Shown in pieces: positions 31,530 to 40,506 of a stretch of DNA of 41,994 nt. Positions within the stretch are counted from its first letter, which is position 1, and each line of letters starts with the position of its first letter. The stretch is from an uncultured Bacilli bacterium (lineage in GTDB: Bacteria > Bacillota_I > Bacilli_A > RF39 > UBA660), in NCBI GenBank assembly GCA_910586865.1, contig CAJUIY010000012.1, positions 1-41,994 on the forward strand, given 5' to 3'. Below the pieces are notes generated by a model. The model was not told the origin of the DNA. It was given only the letters and a program-made list of their open reading frames with translations, and ran no database searches. The translations under genes and the position numbers were made by a program.

Positions 31530-32543
31530 TTACTTACCAAATATGTGCTTTAACCTACACTCCATTATTATCTTTGTTAATAGGTATAGAATAAAAATAG
31601 TAAGAAAATAAATAACAAAACTATAGATAAATTCTTTCATATGGAAAAAATTTAAAAAGATATCCGTTATTCCAAAACGTTCCAATAGGAGATAACAAAG
31701 ATAAATGACGAATTGGTTAAAACAAAGAAAGATAATTGAATTATTACCAATATACTTTATAAATTTGCCGACTTTATTAAACAAATTATACTTTAATATT
31801 ATTTTCGAAATATTTAAGTAAAAAATCATAGACAAAGCAAAATTAAGTAAAAATAAGAAGAGATTAGGATAAGTTCCTGTTCTCATATTAACATAACCAG
31901 TATTCAGAATACAGAAATAATGAATAATAAGGATAATTAAAGTATAAAAAAGATTCGTATTAGTAAGTTTTGAAATAACGTTATATTTATTTACAAGATA
32001 TCCCAAATATACCAAACCTACTCCTACAAAAGAAATATGAACAGACCACCATAAATCAATATGGAATAACGATTTAAAATATATTCCAAGTACCATAATA
32101 GAAAGACAGGCTAAGCCAAAAATAGAGTCTTTCTTTATCGTTTTACTAAGAAGAAATAAAATAATTTGACAAAAATATAAACAAGTTAAAAACCACAAAG
32201 CTCCTCCATTTGGAATTCCATTATTATTAACAGTTACAATTAAAAGCAAAGTATTTAACCTAGACTCTGCTATTCCTACTCCTGTTATACAGGCATAAAG
32301 ATAAAGAAAAGTAGCACAAACAAAGTATGGTAAAAGTAATTGCTTAGAAATTTTCTTCAAAAATTCGAAAAAAGAAAGTTCATTATGCCTGTGAAAAAAT
32401 AATCCCGATACAAAGAAAAAAAGAGGCATATGAAAAGCATGAATATAATAATCATAATGAGGATAATATTTGATATGCCCAAATACCATATATAAAATTC
32501 CGATTCCTCTTAAGATATCAATATAATCAATTCTCTTTCCCAT
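31530..32543 (-). CDS. Acyltransferase-3-family membrane protein
   Basis: It has 337 residues from the ATG behind AGGAGT (the longer frame has no ribosome site). About ten membrane helices. It starts MGKRIDYIDILRGIGILYMV followed by FGHIKYYPHY, the conserved R and catalytic H of the family, and HAFHMPLFFFVSGLFF, as in the acyltransferase group related to fucose 4-O-acetylases. It probably O-acetylates the surface glycan. Second member of this family in the locus, not closely similar to the one at 19207. Confidence 0.87.
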   Translation of the reverse strand: MGKRIDYIDILRGIGILYMVFGHIKYYPHYDYYIHAFHMPLFFFVSGLFFHRHNELSFFEFLKKISKQLLLPYFVCATFLYLYACITGVGIAESRLNTLLLIVTVNNNGIPNGGALWFLTCLYFCQIILFLLSKTIKKDSIFGLACLSIMVLGIYFKSLFHIDLWWSVHISFVGVGLVYLGYLVNKYNVISKLTNTNLFYTLIILIIHYFCILNTGYVNMRTGTYPNLFLFLLNFALSMIFYLNISKIILKYNLFNKVGKFIKYIGNNSIIFLCFNQFVIYLCYLLLERFGITDIFLNFFHMKEFIYSFVIYFLTIFILYLLTKIIMECRLKHIFGK

Positions 32544-32568
32544 AATAACTCCTAAAATTTTCCACTCT

Positions 32569-33618
32569 TTATTCATCTAATTTTTTTCTGTATTTTTTCT
32601 CGATAATATCTCTTTTTTGATACCAATCTAAATGATTTGTAAACTCAAATTTATGTTTATTCTTTCTCTCATATTCATTCGTATCTTCAATTACCCTAGC
32701 AGGAACTCCTACCGCAATACTATTATCTGGAATATCTTTTGTAACAATAGCTCCACACCCAATAATACAATTCTTACCTATTTTCACATTAGGCATAATA
32801 ATACTATTCCATCCTATATGTGTATTATCACCGACAACGATAGTTCCAAATAAATCGGCCTTTTCCATTGATTTTTTCATTTTTCTTAAAACCCAGGCTC
32901 CTCCATCATGTGTTAGAAATTTAACACCATCTGTAATTCTAACATTATTTCCTATCTTTATTAGGTAAGGTTCACTACCAAAGTGAACTTGTGGAAACAC
33001 TTCGCATCCTGTACCGATTTTACCTCCATGCTCTATAAAATCGACTACATTTGATCTATTGATATATTCCCATGGTGTATCTTCAAGAGACCTTTCGTCT
33101 GATACTTTCTTTTTCATTTGCTCCACAATGCCTTGATTACCAATAAGTTTTATCTTATTGGGTGCCACAAAGTATTTTTTTATTAAATCTTTTTTCATTT
33201 CTTTTGTTAAAGTTATAATACCACTAGTTTTAAAATTATATTGATAACTTGTTCTTAAACGATTTTTAAGGGAATACTGGCCTATTTTTCTATCATGATT
33301 TGATCGCAATTCAATTTCTCCATACCAATAACTAGTTTTTTTATTCTTTTTAGAGCTTGCTACAATAAAATTAGAGTCAGAATCAAGGGTAATAAAATAG
33401 TCTGGTTTATATTTATTCATAAAGATTCCCACTTTATTTATGATATCGTCAATATTTTCACCATATAGACACTCTACTTCTTTTTCTTCTTCCTTATGAA
33501 AGCCAACTAAAATCTGAACACTATATTTCCTTTTATCTATGCTTTCTATAAAATCGAAAACTTTTTTATTATTAATATAATTTAATTCAAATATAACAAT
33601 ATTAATTTTTTCATCCAT
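32569..33618 (-). CDS. Fusion of a GT-B N-terminal domain with a hexapeptide acetyltransferase
   Basis: The protein has 349 residues. Residues 1-170 look like the acceptor half of a GT4 enzyme (NIVIFELNYINNKKVFDFIE, then SGIITLTKEMKKDLIKKYFV and NKIKLIGNQGI), but the donor half is absent. Residues 205-330 are a left-handed beta helix of hexapeptide repeats (IGNNVRITDGVKFLTHDGG, VGDNTHIGWNSIIMPNVKIG, IGCGAIVTKDIPDNSIAVG) as in maltose/galactoside and serine O-acetyltransferases, with the catalytic-type H in LTHDGG. A cytoplasmic sugar O-acetyltransferase is likely; the N-terminal half may only bind the glycan. Confidence 0.82.
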   Translation of the reverse strand: MDEKINIVIFELNYINNKKVFDFIESIDKRKYSVQILVGFHKEEEKEVECLYGENIDDIINKVGIFMNKYKPDYFITLDSDSNFIVASSKKNKKTSYWYGEIELRSNHDRKIGQYSLKNRLRTSYQYNFKTSGIITLTKEMKKDLIKKYFVAPNKIKLIGNQGIVEQMKKKVSDERSLEDTPWEYINRSNVVDFIEHGGKIGTGCEVFPQVHFGSEPYLIKIGNNVRITDGVKFLTHDGGAWVLRKMKKSMEKADLFGTIVVGDNTHIGWNSIIMPNVKIGKNCIIGCGAIVTKDIPDNSIAVGVPARVIEDTNEYERKNKHKFEFTNHLDWYQKRDIIEKKYRKKLDE

Positions 33619-33652
33619 CTTTTATACCATTTACTATATTATTGCTAATATA

Positions 33653-34843
33653 CTACTTTCTATGTTTTATTTTTCTTAGCTTTTCTAAATATCTCCAGCC
33701 TCTACTATTTACAACAAGGTCTCTTTCTGTCTGAATCTTTTCTTTATCACTTCTTAATATCTCTATTTCTCCTTTTTGATTTAACATTTTTATACAAACC
33801 CTCTCAAGAAAGTTAAAAATTCTGTTTGAATCCATTAATTCCATTTCAAGTTCGATAGTTAAATTTTTTCCTTTTTCAAAGGAATCATTAATTTTTATAA
33901 TAGCATCTTTGTTGTAGAATACTTTTTTACCTTTATAGTCTACATAATTATAGTACTCTATGACACTATTAGAATGATTTTTAACATGTACGTTTTTTAA
34001 AATAGTGCAAGGTACTTTAGAAAACTCAAGAATTACACTATCAACTGTACTTGGTATCTTAACAGATATCACATATTTATTATCTCGGGTAAGGTAATTG
34101 TTTTGAATATCATTATCTAGTTGATAATTATCTTGGTCACCAAAATATAGACGATAGGATTCTATTTTTTTTGAGAAATTATGATTTTCATAATCAAACC
34201 AATCATTATCAAATACTTTTTCATTGATCCACTTTACCTTAAGTCCTGTTTTAAAGATACAATAATTAAAGGATAATTGATCTCTAGTAGTATAATTTAC
34301 AATCATAGAAAACCATAGTTTCATAGTTTCTTTTACTAATTTATCGTGTGGTCTTTTAATATACACAGTACTTTCTATTAAACCATTATTATCCATATAT
34401 TTTTCTTTTTTATAAAAGTCTAAAACTTTTTGAATTTTCTCTTTTTTTTCCTTTCGTAATCGAATACAGAAATTGCACTCCTCTTTTACACAATCTCTTT
34501 CTCCATGTTTAAAAGCAACAAATACATCTTTTGGTTTTAAGTAAGTTTTAATAAAATCTTTTATTTTTTTATTAAAGGTAATATTTCCATCCATCCAGAC
34601 TAGTATTTCATACTTTTCGTTAAGTAATGGATGCCCTAATATCTTTGTCTTTCTTGCTAGTTCCACATTTGAAAGATTTGAATCTTCTATATATACTACA
34701 TTCCAAGTGTCTGATTTTATATTTTTATTGTTCGTAAAACAGTAATAATCAATACCACGTTCTTTTTCTTCAATCTCTTTTAATCCATCATATTCTCCAG
34801 TAATACAAGTGTACACTCCTATTTTATTTTTCACTTTATACAC
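33653..34843 (-). CDS. DUF616-type glycosyltransferase-like protein
   Basis: It has 396 residues. Residues 4-230 match the DUF616 (TOD1/MUCI70-like) pattern: IGVYTCITGEYDGLKE, DYYCFTNN, ARKTKILGHPLLNEKYEILV with WMDGNITF (metal-binding D-x-N), FKHGERDCVKEE and RDQLSFNYCIF. Residues 240-350 form a beta-rich extension and 370-396 a basic coil. It would act as a cytoplasmic glycosyltransferase of the locus. The start overlaps the end of ugd by 13 bp, which implies co-transcription. Confidence 0.82.
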   Translation of the reverse strand: MYKVKNKIGVYTCITGEYDGLKEIEEKERGIDYYCFTNNKNIKSDTWNVVYIEDSNLSNVELARKTKILGHPLLNEKYEILVWMDGNITFNKKIKDFIKTYLKPKDVFVAFKHGERDCVKEECNFCIRLRKEKKEKIQKVLDFYKKEKYMDNNGLIESTVYIKRPHDKLVKETMKLWFSMIVNYTTRDQLSFNYCIFKTGLKVKWINEKVFDNDWFDYENHNFSKKIESYRLYFGDQDNYQLDNDIQNNYLTRDNKYVISVKIPSTVDSVILEFSKVPCTILKNVHVKNHSNSVIEYYNYVDYKGKKVFYNKDAIIKINDSFEKGKNLTIELEMELMDSNRIFNFLERVCIKMLNQKGEIEILRSDKEKIQTERDLVVNSRGWRYLEKLRKIKHRK

Positions 34844-36141
34844 CTTCTTCCTATCGAATAATAATGAATATCAGACTTTTCAACGTTTTCTAGAGAATAA
34901 CAGTTTCTTCCATCATATATATAAGGATTTTTCATTAATTTCTTATAATAGCTAAGATTATAATCTACAATCTCTTGTAATTCTGTCATAATAAATGCCG
35001 CATCCGCCCCTTTTATAGCTTCATCTATATTAGAGCAGTAATGAATCCTATCTTCAAAAAGAAGATAAACATTTTTTTCCGCAATAGGATCAAAAACATT
35101 CACCTTTACTCCATAGTTGAGCAATAGTTCTATATTATAAATGGAGGGTGCTTCTCTTAAATCATCTGTTCCTGGTTTAAATGCACATCCAAGTACTGCT
35201 ACTGTTTTATCTTTTATGTTATTTCCGAAATCTTCTCTCCATCTTTCAAATAATTTTAATCTCTGCAACTTATTAACTTCAATTGTTGCTGCTACTGTTT
35301 TTAATTCGCAATCCATGGCTTGACTTAACCAATGAAGTGCACTTGTATCTTTTGGAAAGCAACTTCCACCATAACCAATACCTGCATCAAGAAATTTATT
35401 TCCAATTCTAGAGTCATAAGACATTCCCTTAGCAACCTCGGTAATATCAGCACCTATTTTTTCACAAAAGTTGGCAATTTCATTAATATAAGATATTTTT
35501 AAAGCCAAAAAGTCATTAGATGCATATTTTACCATTTCTGCACTTTTTCTATCCATTGTTAAATAAGGTGCATTGTAGGGGGATTCAATCAATGGTTGAT
35601 AGACTTGCCTCATAATTTCTTCACTATATTTATCTTCTACTCCAACTACAATTCTAGAAGGATAAAAAGTATCATGAACAGCAGAACCCTGTGCCAAGAA
35701 TTCTGGATTACTAACTACGTAAAACCTAATTTTACTATTTTCGTTTAATCGCTTTTCTATATCGTCATTGGTACCAATGGGAACAGTCGATTTAATCACA
35801 ACAATTTTATTATCATCCACACTTTCTTTAATATTTTCACATACTTTATAGACATAATCTAAATTAGCGGAACCATCTACTCTTTCTGGTGTCCCTACTC
35901 CCACAAAAATCACATTCGCGTTCTGATAAGCTTTTTTATAATCCGTAGTATAGACTAATCTTTCCTGGTTTTTATTCATTAAATTTTCTAATCCGTCTTC
36001 ATATATTGGACTTTTTCCTGATTTCATTAACTCTATTTTTTTACTATCAACATCAACACAAGTAACATGATGCCCAACTTCTGCTAGACATACTGCAGTT
36101 ACTAGACCAACATAACCAACTCCTGCTACTGCTATTTTCAT
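34831..36141 (-). CDS. ugd: UDP-glucose 6-dehydrogenase
   Basis: It oxidises UDP-glucose to UDP-glucuronate with two NAD. It has 436 residues, the normal length. The Rossmann motif is AGVGYVG (6-12), the substrate loop FYPSRIVVG, the catalytic cysteine C261 in GYGGSCFPKDT, and the C-terminal UDP-binding domain contains LGCAFKPGTDDLREAPS. GGAGG lies upstream of the ATG. It is the first gene of the polysaccharide locus in the direction of transcription, behind a hairpin-rich leader. It is the only gene in the window whose stop is TGA. Confidence 0.95.
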   Translation of the reverse strand: MKIAVAGVGYVGLVTAVCLAEVGHHVTCVDVDSKKIELMKSGKSPIYEDGLENLMNKNQERLVYTTDYKKAYQNANVIFVGVGTPERVDGSANLDYVYKVCENIKESVDDNKIVVIKSTVPIGTNDDIEKRLNENSKIRFYVVSNPEFLAQGSAVHDTFYPSRIVVGVEDKYSEEIMRQVYQPLIESPYNAPYLTMDRKSAEMVKYASNDFLALKISYINEIANFCEKIGADITEVAKGMSYDSRIGNKFLDAGIGYGGSCFPKDTSALHWLSQAMDCELKTVAATIEVNKLQRLKLFERWREDFGNNIKDKTVAVLGCAFKPGTDDLREAPSIYNIELLLNYGVKVNVFDPIAEKNVYLLFEDRIHYCSNIDEAIKGADAAFIMTELQEIVDYNLSYYKKLMKNPYIYDGRNCYSLENVEKSDIHYYSIGRRCIK

Positions 36142-36223
36142 TTTCTACCTCCAAAATTACAACTTTTATTTATTAACCCTTTTTTTATCTATACTAACTA
36201 CAGTAATTTAATAAATTTCCCTG

Positions 36224-36391
36224 GAGCAAGCTCTCAATCGTTCAGTGAACGATTGCCTCTCTTTGAGAGCGGGGTATTTACTATAAGTGACTACAATGTA
36301 GTCACTCCCGCCTTTTTAAGGTGGGACCTTACGTTGCAAGCAGTGGGGAATTGAACCCTAGGCCAATGAACAAACTTCGTTAGTTCCTTGG
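36224..36391 (-). ncRNA. Hairpin-rich leader upstream of ugd
   Basis: The 280-bp gap between the lysozyme and ugd holds a chain of strong inverted repeats: CAATCGTTC/GAACGATTG (36235-36255, perfect, 3-nt loop) inside GCTCTC/GAGAGC (36230-36270); AGTGACTAC/GTAGTCACT (36286-36306, perfect, 3-nt loop); CCCGCCTT/AAGGTGGG (36307-36325, one mismatch); and CCAA-GAAC-AAC/GTT-GTTC-TTGG (36363-36391). Between them the minus strand reads GGGTTCAATTCCCC, which resembles a tRNA T-arm, but no tRNA can be folded. It is likely a structured leader RNA or a decayed element; I cannot match it to a known riboswitch. Confidence 0.5.
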
Positions 36392-36409
36392 TTACTAAAA
36401 AATATTAAT

Positions 36410-36433
36410 AAAAGGTATTTTTTAATACCTTTT
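36410..36433 (-). terminator. Terminator at the end of the lysozyme gene
   Basis: AAAAGGTATT pairs with AATACCTTTT around a 4-nt loop. The stop codon TAA (36422-36424) lies in the loop and first bases of the arm. A T-rich stretch follows on the minus strand. Confidence 0.6.
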
Positions 36434-39400
36434 ATAAACTTTATTTAAGTCAACAGCACCAGATATTCCTGGGACACTTCCACCAGAAGTATATTGCCAC
36501 ATTTGATACATTCCTTTATAAGAAGGTCTTGCTGCACCATAATGTGCAACCCAAACGTCAACGTCTGATAATCTGCTCATATCTAATTGTCCATCTAAGA
36601 AACTAGAACTTGCATAAATCATAGGTGTATAACCAGCTCCTCTAACAGTATCTAAAAATGCTTTTGCAATAGAGGTACGTGCTTCTCTACTTAAACTATC
36701 TGCTCTACCACATCGATTTCCATATGGATCTTTACACCCAGAATATTCTGAATCAAATATAATTGGTAGTGTTATTTTACTTTTTCCACCTGCTTGATTT
36801 GCCATTCGTATTGCAAGATTTGCTTCTTGAACAGCTTCTATTTCATTCACTGCTTGCGAGAAAACATAAGTTCCTACTTTTAGACCTGCATTCGTAGCAC
36901 CAGCAACGTTAGAATAAAAGTTAGTATCCTCTCTTAATTTTCCTTCCGAAGCATAACCTCTAACACCTGCTCTTACAATTACATATTCTACACCATTTCT
37001 TCTAATGGTTACCCAATCGCTAATTTTACCATTATGTTGTGATACATCAATTCCAAAGAACTCATTCTTATAAACATATATTTCTTTACTATAGGTTGCA
37101 ATTAACTCATTTAGTTTTGTATATAGGTATACCTTTATAGTATGTCTTCCCTCTGGGATATTTGTCAAATCAATCTTCCCTTCAAATCCTGGAACTGGTG
37201 TTGTACTTGCACCTCCATAAGCACCTTTATAATAGTCGAAAACGTCTTGACGCTCTACTCGTTGGAAGTTTGCATCTACAAAATTATTATCAATAGAAGC
37301 TTTGATATAAGAACCATCTAATTCTGATAATTCCCATCCCACAATTTCTACTGCTGAATTAAAGTTACTTAAAATTGGAGAATCAACACATAGCATTCCA
37401 TCATATTTTTTTATTTTAAATACGTTTGCCAAAGTAGCTCTCACTTCACCTGATTCACTAGAAACAAATTCAACTTTTAATGTGTGATTTCCATCTGGTA
37501 ATTTACTAGAATCTATTGTTAGGCGATATCCTGGTTTCGGATTTGATTCCCTTCCTCCATATTCCTTGATAACCTCATGAACATCTTCTCTCTCATACCT
37601 TTCAATTGGTACTTCTACTTTTTTTCCATCTAAATAGATTCTAATTTCTCCATTTTTATCTTCGCTCATTACCCATCCTTTTACATCAATACTTGTCTTC
37701 TTCATTTCTTGATGTAATGGTGAATCTATCTCTATTTTCGTATTATATTTATTCACATGGAAGCTTCTTACCATCTCTCCTATTACTTCTTTTGTCTTTG
37801 ATGCAATTAATTTTACTTTTATCTCATGATTTCCTTCTGTTAATGTTTTATAATCAATTTCTCCACGGTAACCTGGTGTTTTGTTAGATGTTCCTCCATA
37901 TTGATTTTTATATGCCTCTATTACATCTTCTCTTTCTTCTCTTCTTATTTTTACATCTCTTTTTACATCATCGATATATACTTCTAGTTCCGCATTACTA
38001 TCTTCACTCATTGCCCAACCCTTTATATCTATATTTTTTCTATCGTAGTTGGTATTAAATGGTGTATCAATCTCTACTTTACTATCGTATTTTTTCATCG
38101 TGAATGTTACTGTTTTTCTTGTAATTTCTCTTCCTGTTTCCGATAATACTTTGACCGTAAAGGTATGTTCTCCGTCGCCTACTGTTGATGCATCAATCTC
38201 TCCTCGATATCCTGGTTTTGGATTCGTTGTCTTTCCTCCATAATCTTTGATTACCTTATGTACATCTTCTCTTTCATATCTCTCTATTTTGGCATTCATT
38301 TTTGTTTGATCGATATATATCTCAATCTGGCTATTCTTATCCTCACTCATTTCCCATCCATCAAAGGATAATTTAGCTTTTCCTCTTACTCCATTTAATG
38401 GTTTATCAATCTCTACTTGTCCTTCATATGTTTTTACTTTAAAAGTATTTTCCATTTCTGCTATAGTTTCTCCTGATGCTATCACTTTTACTCTAAACTG
38501 ATGTACTCCATTTCCAAGACCTGTTATATCGATACTTCCTCGATATCCTGGTGTTGGATTTGTTGTCTTTCCTCCATATCCTTTGATTACTTTATGTACA
38601 TCTTCTCTTTCATATCGTTCGATATTTACATTTTGTTTTACTCCATCGATATAGACTTCTACTGTGTGATTCTTTGCTTCACTCATCACCCAGCCCTTAA
38701 AGTTTAATTTATTTTGCTCTACTTGTCCTACATATGGATGATCAATTTCTATTTTACTATCATATTTAGTAACATAAAATGTGTTTGTTTTTGTCGCTAT
38801 TTCTTTCCCGTTCTCAGAAATGTTTTTTACCGTAAATTGATGTGCTCCATCTTTTATTTTTGTAATATCGATACTTCCTCGGTATCCTGGTGTTGGATTA
38901 ATTCGCATTTCTCCATAGCCTTTGATTACTTTATGTACATCACTTCTCGCATATCGTTCAATATTTACATTCTGTTTTACTCCATCGATATAGATTTCTA
39001 CTTCACTATCTCTATCTTCGCTCATTACCCATCCATCAAAGTTTAATTTTGTTTTAAATATTGTACTATTTAATGGGGAATCGATTTCTACCTTTCCTGC
39101 ATAATCTTTTACTGTAAATTGGTTTTCCATTCTTACTAATTCTTCATTTGTTGCTGTCTTTCCTATTACCATAAATTGATGATTTCCATTTGCAAGTCCT
39201 GATATATCGATACTTCCTCGATACCCTGGTTTTGGATTCGTTGTTTTTCCTCCATATCCTTTGATTACTTTATGGACATCACTTCTCGCATATCGTTCGA
39301 TATTTACATTTTGTTTTACTCCATCAATATAGATCTCTACTATCTGATTTTTTGCTTCACTCATCAGCCAACCATCAAAGTTTAATTTGTTCTTTTCAAT

Positions 39401-40204
39401 TTGGTTTACATATGGTGAGTCTATTTCTATTTTACTATCATATTTTGCAACATGAAATACGTTTGTCTTTTCTGTTATCTCTTTTCCACTTTTTGATACA
39501 TTTTTGATTGTAAATCGATGCTCACCATTTTTTAATCCTTCAACATCGATTCTTCCTCGATACCCTGGTTTTGGATTTGTTGTTTTTCCTCCATATCCTT
39601 TGATTACCTCATGGACATCACTTCTCGCATATCTTTCTATATTTGCATTTTGTTTTACTCCGTCGATATAGATTTCTACTTTACTATCTTTATCTTCACT
39701 CATTACCCATCCATCAAAATTTAGTTTTGTTTTATATTTTGTCCCATTTAATGGTGAGTCTATTTCGACCATTCCTGTATAGTCCTTTACCATAAAGGTA
39801 TTTTCTTTTCTTATCAATTCTTCATTAGCAGAAGATTTTACAACTACTAAAAATTTATGTTCTCCATCTTTCATTTTTGATATATCGATACTTCCTCGAT
39901 ACCCTGGTTTTGGATTAGTGTTTCTTCCCCCATATTCTTTAATAACCTCGTGGACATCTTCTCTTTCATATCTTTCAATATTAGTACTTTGTTTTACTCC
40001 ATCAATATAGACTTCTACTATACTACCTTTGTCTTCACTCATTAACCAACCGTCGAATTCTAGTTTTGTCTTTGTTATTTCCCCAACAGTAGGATGATCT
40101 ATCTCTACTGTTGCAGTTACTTTTTCTGCATTTACTTTTGCACCTATTGTCAGAATTATTAAAAATATACTTAACACTACTATACCTATTCTTTTCTTTT
40201 TCAT
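36422..40204 (-). CDS. Secreted GH25 lysozyme with nine surface repeats
   Basis: The protein has 1260 residues. A signal peptide (about 1-26, IGIVVLSIFLIILTIGAKVNA) is followed by nine repeats of 112-114 residues starting at about 33, 146, 259, 372, 485, 597, 710, 824 and 938. Each has (V/I)EIDxP, F-DGWxMSED, YIDGVKQ, IERYxRxDVHxVIK-YGG, NPxPGYRGxID and DGxHxF. The repeats look like the bacterial Ig-type modules common in Firmicute amidases. Residues 1050-1260 are the GH25 catalytic domain: FGIDVSQHNG (D1053), FDSEYSG (D1151, E1153), a Cys pair in CKDPYGNRC and WQYTSGG near the end. It cleaves the muramic acid-glucosamine bond of peptidoglycan. Ribosome site GGAGAGG; extended -10 TGATATAAT near 40243. 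There is no sorting signal or transmembrane anchor, so the repeats probably hold it on the surface. Confidence 0.93.
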   Translation of the reverse strand: MKKKRIGIVVLSIFLIILTIGAKVNAEKVTATVEIDHPTVGEITKTKLEFDGWLMSEDKGSIVEVYIDGVKQSTNIERYEREDVHEVIKEYGGRNTNPKPGYRGSIDISKMKDGEHKFLVVVKSSANEELIRKENTFMVKDYTGMVEIDSPLNGTKYKTKLNFDGWVMSEDKDSKVEIYIDGVKQNANIERYARSDVHEVIKGYGGKTTNPKPGYRGRIDVEGLKNGEHRFTIKNVSKSGKEITEKTNVFHVAKYDSKIEIDSPYVNQIEKNKLNFDGWLMSEAKNQIVEIYIDGVKQNVNIERYARSDVHKVIKGYGGKTTNPKPGYRGSIDISGLANGNHQFMVIGKTATNEELVRMENQFTVKDYAGKVEIDSPLNSTIFKTKLNFDGWVMSEDRDSEVEIYIDGVKQNVNIERYARSDVHKVIKGYGEMRINPTPGYRGSIDITKIKDGAHQFTVKNISENGKEIATKTNTFYVTKYDSKIEIDHPYVGQVEQNKLNFKGWVMSEAKNHTVEVYIDGVKQNVNIERYEREDVHKVIKGYGGKTTNPTPGYRGSIDITGLGNGVHQFRVKVIASGETIAEMENTFKVKTYEGQVEIDKPLNGVRGKAKLSFDGWEMSEDKNSQIEIYIDQTKMNAKIERYEREDVHKVIKDYGGKTTNPKPGYRGEIDASTVGDGEHTFTVKVLSETGREITRKTVTFTMKKYDSKVEIDTPFNTNYDRKNIDIKGWAMSEDSNAELEVYIDDVKRDVKIRREEREDVIEAYKNQYGGTSNKTPGYRGEIDYKTLTEGNHEIKVKLIASKTKEVIGEMVRSFHVNKYNTKIEIDSPLHQEMKKTSIDVKGWVMSEDKNGEIRIYLDGKKVEVPIERYEREDVHEVIKEYGGRESNPKPGYRLTIDSSKLPDGNHTLKVEFVSSESGEVRATLANVFKIKKYDGMLCVDSPILSNFNSAVEIVGWELSELDGSYIKASIDNNFVDANFQRVERQDVFDYYKGAYGGASTTPVPGFEGKIDLTNIPEGRHTIKVYLYTKLNELIATYSKEIYVYKNEFFGIDVSQHNGKISDWVTIRRNGVEYVIVRAGVRGYASEGKLREDTNFYSNVAGATNAGLKVGTYVFSQAVNEIEAVQEANLAIRMANQAGGKSKITLPIIFDSEYSGCKDPYGNRCGRADSLSREARTSIAKAFLDTVRGAGYTPMIYASSSFLDGQLDMSRLSDVDVWVAHYGAARPSYKGMYQMWQYTSGGSVPGISGAVDLNKVYKRY
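37058..40108 (-). repeat. Nine tandem repeats of about 339 bp in the lysozyme gene
   Basis: Nine in-frame tandem units. Units 1-6 alternate in two types and form three two-unit blocks; units 7-9 are more diverged. Long identical stretches between units 2, 3, 4 and 5 make copy-number change by recombination likely and can cause assembly collapse. Confidence 0.85.
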
Positions 40205-40242
40205 ATATACCTCTCCATTTTTAATAATATTCTATTACTCCG

Positions 40243-40248
40243 ATTATA
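40243..40248 (-). promoter_or_regulatory. Extended -10 promoter of the lysozyme gene
   Basis: Minus strand TGATATAAT gives an extended -10 (TG-n-TATAAT). The -35 position (AGGTAA) is poor. It lies about 39 nt before the ATG. Confidence 0.4.
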
Positions 40249-40380
40249 TCATAAAATAATAGTATTTACCTTTGTTTTCTAAAAATTTACATTTTTTTAC
40301 ATTTTTTTCTAAAAATATCGGTTACAGTTCAGTCAAGGAAGTAAAAAATAATTCACAATGAAAAATAAACATATTGATAT

Positions 40381-40404
40381 AAAAGAGTTTACGCAGACTC
40401 TTTT
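40381..40404. terminator. Bidirectional hairpin between lysozyme and IS66 element
   Basis: AAAAGAGT (40381-40388) pairs with ACTCTTTT (40397-40404), loop of 8, with T runs on either side depending on the strand. The region 40205-40506 otherwise contains only the lysozyme promoter and AT-rich DNA. Confidence 0.55.
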
Positions 40405-40506
40405 TTGTGTTTTCCACAGATTGAAAAAGTTGTGCAAAATCTGTTGAAATAAAAGAAAAAATATGCTTTATTGTTACTATAATGGAATTAGAATTAAGGT
40501 GATTTT

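Noticed and set aside
36300..36345. Plus-strand AAGGTGGGACCTTACG resembles a T-box sequence.
   Set aside because: It does not match the T-box core closely, lies on the strand without a downstream gene and lacks a specifier stem.
36341..36391. tRNA-like T-arm (GGGTTCAATTCCCC on the minus strand).
   Set aside because: The acceptor, D and anticodon arms cannot be built from the flanking bases, so no tRNA is called.
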